Below, in pieces: positions 58,387-64,000 of a DNA stretch of 64,000 bases; positions within the stretch are counted from its first letter, which is position 1; each line of letters opens with the position of its first letter. Location of the stretch: NCBI RefSeq assembly GCF_012932145.1, contig NZ_MWOK01000007.1:62001-126000 (forward strand), given 5' to 3'. The notes under the pieces were generated by a model. That model ran no database searches, was not told where the DNA came from, and saw nothing but the letters and a program-made list of their open reading frames with translations. Source of the stretch: Acidovorax sp. SRB_14 (lineage in GTDB: Bacteria; Pseudomonadota; Gammaproteobacteria; Burkholderiales; Burkholderiaceae_C). Both the position numbers and the translations under genes were made by a program.

Positions 58387-59383
58387 AGCAAAGGTCGGAA
58401 ATCAGCTTGGTGACCAGCCCGATCAGCGTGAACAGGTACAGCGTGCCCAGCACCACGGGGTAGTCGCGCCGGATCACGCTCTCGTAGCTCAGCAGGCCCA
58501 GGCCGTCGAGCGAGAACAGGGTCTCTATCAGCAGCGATCCGGCGAAGAACGCGCCAATGAAGGCCGCCGGAAAGCCCGTGATGATGGGGATCAGCGCGTT
58601 GCGGAACACATGCTTCCACAGCACCTGGCGCTCGGAGAGGCCCTTGGCGCGCGCGGTCAGCACGTACTGCTTGCGGATTTCTTCGAGGAACGCGTTCTTG
58701 GTCAGCATGGCCGTGACGGCGAAGCTGCCCAGCACCATGGCGATGATCGGCAAGGTGATGTGCCAAAGGTAGTCGACGATGCGAGCCCCCCACGAGAGCT
58801 CGTCCCAGTTGGCCGAGGTCAGCCCGCGCAGCGGAAACCATTGCAGCTGGCCGCCAAACACCACCAGCAGCGCCACGCCGAGCACAAATCCGGGAATGGC
58901 GTAGCCCACCAGAATGAGCAGCGTGGTCACCAGATCGAAGCGCGAGCCCGCGCGCACCGCCTTCGCGACGCCGAGCGGCACGGCCACGAGGTAGCTGATG
59001 AAAAAAGTCCACAGCCCCAGGCTGATCGACACCGGCAGCTTCTCGCGGATCAGCTGCCACACGTCCTTGTTCTGGAAAAAGCTGCGCCCCAGGTCGAAAC
59101 GCGCGAACTGGCTAAGCATCTGCACGAAGCGCTCGGGCGCGGGCTTGTCGAAGCCGTACAGCGCCTTGATTTGCGCGAGGCGCTGCGGCTCCACGCCCTG
59201 CGCGCCGCGGTAGCTCAAGCCCCCGCCCTCGGCGCCGCCGCCGCCCGCCCCGGCCTTGGCCTCGGCCAGGTACTGCTCGACCGGCCCGCCGGGCACGAAC
59301 TGCAGCACGACGAAAGTCAGCAGCAGCACGCCCAGCAGCGTGGGCAGCATCAGAAGGCAGCGCTTGAGAATATAGGCAAACAT
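58352..59383 (-). CDS. yejB: Peptide ABC transporter permease YejB
   Basis: A 343-aa inner membrane permease with six helices. It starts MFAYILKRCLLMLPTLLGVLLLTF and contains SISLGLWTFFISYLVAVPLGVAKAVRAGSRFD, the EAA-like loop YVLTARAKGLSERQVLWKHVFRNALIPI and ALGTLYLFTLIGLVTKLISDLCYVWVDPRVKFD-type C-terminus. The start lies 3 bp after the yejA stop, and the stop overlaps yejE. Confidence 0.95.
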   Translation of the reverse strand: MFAYILKRCLLMLPTLLGVLLLTFVVLQFVPGGPVEQYLAEAKAGAGGGGAEGGGLSYRGAQGVEPQRLAQIKALYGFDKPAPERFVQMLSQFARFDLGRSFFQNKDVWQLIREKLPVSISLGLWTFFISYLVAVPLGVAKAVRAGSRFDLVTTLLILVGYAIPGFVLGVALLVVFGGQLQWFPLRGLTSANWDELSWGARIVDYLWHITLPIIAMVLGSFAVTAMLTKNAFLEEIRKQYVLTARAKGLSERQVLWKHVFRNALIPIITGFPAAFIGAFFAGSLLIETLFSLDGLGLLSYESVIRRDYPVVLGTLYLFTLIGLVTKLISDLCYVWVDPRVKFD

Positions 59384-59386
59384 GGC

Positions 59387-61243
59387 TCAACCGCCCTGCC
59401 CTCTTGCGCTGGCAGCTATAGGATTGGGAGCACCCGGGCCCGGCGGCAGCTTGGCCCACCAGGTGTCGATTACCCAGCTCTCACCCGGCGAATAGGGCGG
59501 CGCCACGGCGGGCCGCACCAGGCGCCAGGCGTTGTAGACCATGCGGTGCGTGGGCGCGGTCCACTGCGGGATCAGGTAGTGGCCGTGCGCAATCGCGCGG
59601 TCGAGCGCGTGGCAGGCGGGCAGCAGCTGGGCCTCGGTCTTGGCGGCGGTCATGGCGGTGATGAAGGCGTCCACGGCCGGGCTCTTGACGCCGGCGAAAT
59701 TGCCCGAGTCCTCGGTGTCGGCCGCACGGCTGCCAAACAGGTCGGCGAATTCCTGGCCGGGGTTGTTGGTGCCGCCGTAGGCGATGCTCGTGATGTCGAA
59801 GTCGAACTTCTGCAGGCGCTGCTGGTACAGCGCAAAGTCCACCGAGCGAAAGCGCAGCGTGATGCCGAGCTTTTCGAGGTTGCGCATCCACGGCGCCACG
59901 GTGCGCACGCCGCCTTCGTTGCTGTCCATGTATTCGAGCACCAGCGCCTGGCCGGCGGCGTTGCGCAGCACGCCGTCCTGCACGCTCCAGCCGGCGTCCT
60001 TCAGCAGCTGCTGGGCGCGGCGCAGGTTGCCGCGCAGGGATGCGGGCGGATCGGTGCGCGGCGGCACGGTCATGGGGCCGAAGGCGGCAGCGGGCAAGTC
60101 CTTGCGCCAGGGCTCCATCAGCGCCAGCTCCTGCGGCGACGGCAAGCCCTGCGTGTCGCAGGCGGTGTTGCCGAACAGGCCGTTCACGCGCTGGTACGAG
60201 CCATAGAACATCTGCCGGTTCATCCACTCGAAATCAACCGCCAGGCCCAGCGCTTGGCGCACGCGCACGTCCTGCAGGAGCGGGCGGCGCGTGTTGAGCA
60301 CATAGCTCTGAAAGCCAGAGGGCAGCTTGTGCTGGAACTCGCCCTTGACCAGCTCGCCGGTATTGAACTTCTTGCCATTGACGCGCCGCGCCCAGTCGCC
60401 TGCGCTGAAAAACCGCATCAGGTCGAATTCGCCGGCCTTGAGTGCTTCGAGCCGCGCGGTGGCGTCCTTGTAGATCTTGACGGTGATGCGCTCGAAATTG
60501 GCCGTGCCCATGCGCACGTTCAGGCCACGCGCCCAGTAGTTCGGGTCGCGCACGTAGGTGATGTCCTTGCCAAAGCGCACCGGGCCGACACGATACGGCC
60601 CGCTGCCGATCGGCTCGTCCATCACCACCTGGTCGAAGGGCTTGGGCTGGCCGCCCTCCATGCCCCAGTCGCGGCTGAACACGGGCAGGCCGCCGACGGT
60701 GAGCGGCAGCTCGCGGTTGGGCTTCTTGAAGCGGTAGCGCACGGTGCGCTCGTCCAGCACATCGACGCCGGCGACGTCGATCAGCATCGTCTTGTAGGCC
60801 GGCGAGGTGAACGGGCCGACCAGCGTGTCGTAGCTGTACTTGACGTCCCGGGCCAGCACCGGCTTGCCGTGGTGAAAGCGTGCCTCCGGCCGCAGGCGGA
60901 AGGTGGCCGAGAGACCGTCGACCGCCACGTCCACGTCTTCGGCGAGCAGGCCGTAGCCGGTGGCGGTCTCGTCGAGCGAGCCGGTGAGCAGCGAGTCGAA
61001 CATCAGCTGCGCGAGGTAGGCCGGTGCGCTGCCCTTGATGGTGAACGGGTTGTACTTGTCGAAGGTGGAGGTGCGCAGGTTGCTGACCAGGCGCAGCTCG
61101 CCACCCTTGGGGGCGTTCGCGTTGACGTAGTCGAAGTGCGCAAAACCCGCCGGGTACCGGGGCGCGCCCCACAGCGCGTACGCATGCGCCGCCCAGACCG
61201 GAACCGCACTCCCCCACAGCAAGCAAAGCAGCCAAAAACGCAT
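59387..61243 (-). CDS. yejA: Peptide ABC transporter substrate-binding protein YejA
   Basis: A 618-aa periplasmic SBP family 5 protein. A signal peptide (residues 1-19, ending VPVWAAHA) precedes [18 protein letters not shown], the family opening. Further blocks are [51 protein letters not shown] and [19 protein letters not shown]. It would bind oligopeptides or microcin C-like peptides. The last residues ([13 protein letters not shown]) are encoded by what looks like a half-copy of the dispersed repeat (59401-59427). It leads the yejABEF operon. Confidence 0.95.
   Translation of the reverse strand: MRFWLLCLLWGSAVPVWAAHAYALWGAPRYPAGFAHFDYVNANAPKGGELRLVSNLRTSTFDKYNPFTIKGSAPAYLAQLMFDSLLTGSLDETATGYGLLAEDVDVAVDGLSATFRLRPEARFHHGKPVLARDVKYSYDTLVGPFTSPAYKTMLIDVAGVDVLDERTVRYRFKKPNRELPLTVGGLPVFSRDWGMEGGQPKPFDQVVMDEPIGSGPYRVGPVRFGKDITYVRDPNYWARGLNVRMGTANFERITVKIYKDATARLEALKAGEFDLMRFFSAGDWARRVNGKKFNTGELVKGEFQHKLPSGFQSYVLNTRRPLLQDVRVRQALGLAVDFEWMNRQMFYGSYQRVNGLFGNTACDTQGLPSPQELALMEPWRKDLPAAAFGPMTVPPRTDPPASLRGNLRRAQQLLKDAGWSVQDGVLRNAAGQALVLEYMDSNEGGVRTVAPWMRNLEKLGITLRFRSVDFALYQQRLQKFDFDITSIAYGGTNNPGQEFADLFGSRAADTEDSGNFAGVKSPAVDAFITAMTAAKTEAQLLPACHALDRAIAHGHYLIPQWTAPTHRMVYNAWRLVRPAVAPPYSPGESWVIDTWWAKLPPGPGAPNPIAASARGQGG
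59401..59427 (-). repeat. Possible half-copy of the dispersed repeat at the yejA 3' end
   Basis: On the minus strand CAATCCTATAGCTGCCAGCG resembles the inner arm of the repeat; it encodes the last residues of YejA. Confidence 0.35.
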
Positions 61244-61347
61244 GCGACAATTCTGCCCTACCCGGCTGCGCTGCCCGGGCAGATGCGCTGGCAACGGGCG
61301 TCTTGGGGCAGCGCAGCGCCCCCAATACCCCCTCAGGAGAGCCTCAC

Positions 61348-62145
61348 ATGGGATTTCTTACCGGCAAGAAGCTGCTGATCACCGGCGTGCTGTCCAACCG
61401 CTCCATCGCCTACGGCATTGCCAAGGCCTGCCACGCGCAGGGCGCCGAGCTGGCCTTCAGCTACGTCGGCGAGCGCTTCAAGGAGCGCATCACCGGCTTT
61501 GCCGCCGAGTTCGACTCCAGCCTCGTGTTCGACTGCGACGTGGGCAGCGACGAGCAGATCGAACGCATGTTCCGCGACCTGTCGCAGACCTGGCCCAAGA
61601 TCGACGGCTTCGTGCACGCCATCGGCTTTGCCCCGCGCGAGGCGATTGCCGGCGACTTCCTCGACGGCCTCTCGCGCGAAGCCTTCCGCATCGCCCACGA
61701 CATCAGCGCCTACAGCTTCCCGGCCATGGCCAAGGCGGCCCTGCCCTACCTCAACGACAAGTCGGCGCTGCTGACGCTGTCGTACCTGGGCGCGCTGCGC
61801 ACCATCCCCAACTACAACACCATGGGCCTGGCCAAGGCCAGCCTCGAAGCCAGCGTGCGCTACCTGGCCGAGTCGCTCGGCCCGCGCGGCATGCGCGTCA
61901 ACGGCATCAGCGCCGGCCCGATCAAGACCTTGGCGGCCAGCGGCATCAAGGATTTCGGCAAGCTGCTGGGCATGGTGGCCGGCGCCTCGCCGCTGCGCCG
62001 CAACGTGACCATCGAAGACGTGGGCAATGTCGCCGCGTTCCTGCTGTCCGACCTGGCCAGCGGTGTGACGGCCGAGATCACCTATGTCGACGGCGGCTTC
62101 AGCCAGACCGCCGGCATCAGCGCGGGCAGCGAGGCCCTGGCCTGA
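61348..62145 (+). CDS. fabI: Enoyl-[acyl-carrier-protein] reductase (NADH)
   Basis: Reduces trans-2-enoyl-ACP in the last step of each fatty acid elongation round. 265 aa, close to the usual 262. The glycine motif is [15 protein letters not shown] (residues 13-27), and the catalytic Tyr-x6-Lys is in [20 protein letters not shown] (Tyr about 156, Lys about 163) after [11 protein letters not shown] strong CAGGAGAGC ribosome site precedes the ATG at 61348. It is the target of triclosan. It diverges from yejA across 104 bp. Confidence 0.97.
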   Translation: MGFLTGKKLLITGVLSNRSIAYGIAKACHAQGAELAFSYVGERFKERITGFAAEFDSSLVFDCDVGSDEQIERMFRDLSQTWPKIDGFVHAIGFAPREAIAGDFLDGLSREAFRIAHDISAYSFPAMAKAALPYLNDKSALLTLSYLGALRTIPNYNTMGLAKASLEASVRYLAESLGPRGMRVNGISAGPIKTLAASGIKDFGKLLGMVAGASPLRRNVTIEDVGNVAAFLLSDLASGVTAEITYVDGGFSQTAGISAGSEALA

Positions 62146-62186
62146 GCGGCTTGGCTGCGCCATTGCGCTGCCATGCCAAATACCAC

Positions 62187-62237
62187 AAAAAAGTGGCTCC
62201 AGCGCTGATGCAGCAAGCGCTGATAGCTATTAAAAAC
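62187..62237 (+). repeat. Dispersed palindromic repeat, copy 10
   Basis: AAAAAAGTGGCTCCAGCGC, then GCAAGCGCTGATAGCTATTA followed by As. This is one of the cleanest copies. It lies between fabI and the DNA ligase gene. Confidence 0.85.
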
Positions 62238-62247
62238 TGAGTAGTCC

Positions 62248-63105
62248 ATGCTCCACCGCCGCCGCGCCCTCACCCTGTTGGCGTGGACGGCGTGGGGCAT
62301 TTCTTTTTCTGCCTGGGCTGCAGACGCGCCGGCCCTGCTGCTGGCCCATGTCTACCGCCCCGGCGTGGCGCTGCAGGACTACTGGGTCAGCGAGAAATAC
62401 GACGGCGTGCGCGGCTACTGGGACGGCCGGGCCCTGCGCACGCGCGGCGGCGAAACCGTGCACGCGCCGGCCTGGTTCACGGCCGGCTGGCCGGCCGAGC
62501 CGCTCGACGGCGAGCTGTGGGCCGGGCGCGGGCGCTTTGGCCACGCCCAGTCCACCACGCGCCAGCAGCAAGCCAACGACGCTGCATGGCGCCAGATGCG
62601 CTTCATGGTGTTCGACCTGCCCGGACATGGCGGCCCGTTCGACGAACGGTTGCCGGTCCTGCAAGCGCGCGTGCGGCAGATCGCCCAGCCGTGGGTACAG
62701 GCCGTATCCCAGCAGCGCATCGCCAGCGACGCCGCCCTGCAGGCACTGCTGCAGCGCACCGTGCGCGGCGGCGGCGAGGGGCTGATGCTGCACCGCGGCA
62801 GCTCGCTGTACCGCGCCGGCCGCAGCGACGACCTGATCAAGCTCAAGACACACGATGACGCCGAAGCGCGCGTCATCGCCCACCTGCCCGGCAAGGGCCG
62901 CCACGCGGGACAGCTTGGCGCCCTGTGGGTCGAGACGCCGCAGGGCCAGCGCTTCAAGCTGGGCACGGGCCTGAGCGACGCCCAGCGCCGCGATCCGCCG
63001 CCCGTGGGCAGCTGGGTCACCTACCGCTTTCGCGGCACGCACGACGGCGGCCTGCCGCGCTTTGCCAGCTTCATGCGCGTGCGCGAAGACCTGCCGCCCG
63101 AATGA
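62248..63105 (+). CDS. ligE: ATP-dependent DNA ligase with signal peptide (LigE type)
   Basis: A 285-aa minimal ligase. The first 25 residues are a signal peptide (ALTLLAWTAWGISFSAWAA), so the enzyme should act in the periplasm. The catalytic Lys is K50 in VSEKYDGVRG (motif I); PLDGELWAG is motif III, FMVFDLPGHGGPFDERLP covers motif IIIa, GEGLMLHRGSSLYRAGRSDDLIKLK covers motifs IV and V. A small OB domain ends the protein. LigE enzymes occur in gram-negative bacteria of aquatic or competent lifestyles and may repair DNA taken up or in biofilm matrix; that role is inferred. It stands alone. Confidence 0.92.
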   Translation: MLHRRRALTLLAWTAWGISFSAWAADAPALLLAHVYRPGVALQDYWVSEKYDGVRGYWDGRALRTRGGETVHAPAWFTAGWPAEPLDGELWAGRGRFGHAQSTTRQQQANDAAWRQMRFMVFDLPGHGGPFDERLPVLQARVRQIAQPWVQAVSQQRIASDAALQALLQRTVRGGGEGLMLHRGSSLYRAGRSDDLIKLKTHDDAEARVIAHLPGKGRHAGQLGALWVETPQGQRFKLGTGLSDAQRRDPPPVGSWVTYRFRGTHDGGLPRFASFMRVREDLPPE

Positions 63106-63107
63106 AA

Positions 63108-63130
63108 AATGGGAGGCCAAGCCTCCCATT
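63108..63130 (-). terminator. Terminator of the decarboxylase gene, bidirectional stem
   Basis: Perfect stem AATGGGAGGC (63108-63117) with GCCTCCCATT (63121-63130), 3-base loop. On the minus strand a short T-run follows (As at 63105-63109). It lies 36 bp past the decarboxylase stop and 2 bp after the ligase stop, so it could serve both convergent genes. Confidence 0.75.
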
Positions 63131-63166
63131 GCACGGTGCACCCGGGTCGGGCGCCGCGTTACCGCA

Positions 63167-64000
63167 TCACAGGGTGCGGCCAAACGGGCCGTCCGAGCCC
63201 ACCTGCACCAGCTTGTCCTTGGCCGAGGTCTTGGTTGCCGCACCGCGCCGCTTGGTCTTGGCCGCCGGCTTGTCGAGCGCCACGCAGTCGGCGTAGTAGC
63301 TGACATGGCCGTCCTCGTCCTCGATCTCGACCAGCCCATGGATGTCGGTCTCGAAGCCCGGGCTCATGGCAGCAAACTCGCGCGCGAACTTGAGGTAGTC
63401 GACGATCTTCTTGTTGAACACCTCGCCTGGCACCAGCAGCGGAATGCCCGGCGGGTACGGCGTGATCAGACCCACGGTGATGCGCCCTTCGAGGTCGTCG
63501 ATGGCCACGCGCTCGGTCTGGCGGTGTGCAATGTGCGCGTAGGCGTCGCTCGGTTTCATGGCCGGGGTCAGGTCGGACAGGTAGATCTCGGTCGTCAGGC
63601 GCGCGATGTCGTACTTGGCGTAAAGCTGGTGCACGTGCTGGCACATGTCGCGCAGGCCCATGCGCTCGTAGCGGCGGTGGCTCTGGCAGAACTCGGGCAG
63701 GATGCGCGACATCGGCTGGTTCTTCTCGTAGTCGTCCTTGAACTGCTGCAGCGCGGTCAGCAAGGTGTTCCAGCGGCCCTTGGTGATGCCGATGGTGAAC
63801 ATGATGAAGAAGCTGTAGAGGCCGGTCTTCTCGACCACCACGCCGTGCTCGGCCAGGTATTTGGTGACGATGGACGCCGGAATGCCGGTCGTGTCGAACT
63901 TGCCGTCCAGGCTCAGGCCCGGCGTCACGATGGTCGACTTGATCGGGTCGAGCATGTTGAAGCCGTCGGCCAGCTGGCCAAAGCCGTGCCACTTGTTGCC
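63167..64000 (-). CDS. Arginine/lysine/ornithine decarboxylase (C-terminal part, 5' end outside window)
   Basis: A PLP-dependent decarboxylase that makes a polyamine or cadaverine from a basic amino acid. 277 codons are in the window, from the right edge to the stop at 63167. NKWHGFGQLADGFNMLDPIKSTIVTPG is the end of the large domain, and the C-terminal domain with LITPYPPGIPLLVPGEVF and TGIPASIVTKYLAEHGVVVEKTGLYSFFIMFTIGITKGRWN is complete. The catalytic Lys is upstream, outside the window. The tail is Lys-rich (KPAAKTKRRGAATKTSAKDK). Substrate cannot be fixed from this part. Confidence 0.92.
   Translation of the reverse strand, partial: GNKWHGFGQLADGFNMLDPIKSTIVTPGLSLDGKFDTTGIPASIVTKYLAEHGVVVEKTGLYSFFIMFTIGITKGRWNTLLTALQQFKDDYEKNQPMSRILPEFCQSHRRYERMGLRDMCQHVHQLYAKYDIARLTTEIYLSDLTPAMKPSDAYAHIAHRQTERVAIDDLEGRITVGLITPYPPGIPLLVPGEVFNKKIVDYLKFAREFAAMSPGFETDIHGLVEIEDEDGHVSYYADCVALDKPAAKTKRRGAATKTSAKDKLVQVGSDGPFGRTL

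Overview
The window is high-GC, densely coded DNA. Gene content and protein style fit a betaproteobacterium of the Burkholderiales, most likely a member of the Comamonadaceae (Acidovorax/Comamonas-like). Supporting points are the order rimP-nusA-infB-rbfA-truB-typA, the guaB-guaA pair, RatA/RnfH divergent from smpB, orphan Bug (TctC-type) binding proteins, and about ten copies of a short dispersed palindromic repeat of the type I recall from Comamonadaceae. I saw no rRNA, tRNA, CRISPR array, insertion sequence or prophage.

Layout. 1-4.4 kb: 3' part of an acyl-CoA synthetase gene, a 2',3'-cyclic phosphodiesterase (ThpR), and a LacI-type regulator divergent from a TctC-type binding protein. 4.4-5.0 kb: a 600-bp stretch with a second copy of the putative LacI-family operator and no clear intact gene. 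5.0-11.7 kb: an eight-gene co-directional signalling cluster with tight or ATGA-overlapping junctions: MASE2 histidine kinase, single-domain receiver, second MASE2 histidine kinase, RsbW-like ATPase, STAS protein, patatin-like phospholipase, receiver-PP2C phosphatase and GNAT acetyltransferase. It looks like a two-component system wired into a partner-switching module with a lipase as a possible output, and is the best candidate here for an undescribed system. 11.7-15.2 kb: an accessory-like stretch with a multiply frameshifted DNA/RNA non-specific endonuclease pseudogene, small exported proteins, a DUF72 protein and two small hypotheticals.

15.2-31.7 kb is mostly core metabolism and translation: guaA, guaB, rnfH, ratA, smpB, an ECF sigma/anti-sigma operon led by a small secreted protein, a 3-hydroxyisobutyryl-CoA hydrolase-like protein, typA, truB, rbfA, infB, nusA and rimP. 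32-44 kb: a SWIM-SNF2 helicase-like protein, a cytochrome c/thioredoxin operon, a TctC-type protein with a split AtuA pair and a divergent LysR regulator, a CDF metal transporter and a tandem UspA protein. 44-47 kb: an arsenic operon arsR-arsC-acr3-arsH in which arsH is frameshifted, with a clear ArsR-type operator palindrome.

47-64 kb: an RNase II-family enzyme coupled to an unknown protein, an MFS transporter, a P-type ATPase, a KgtP-type permease, a lipocalin, the yejABEF peptide transporter, fabI, a periplasmic (LigE-type) ATP-dependent DNA ligase, and the C-terminal part of a basic amino acid decarboxylase cut by the right edge. Two repeat copies lie inside coding sequence (truB and the hydrolase-like gene) without breaking the frame.
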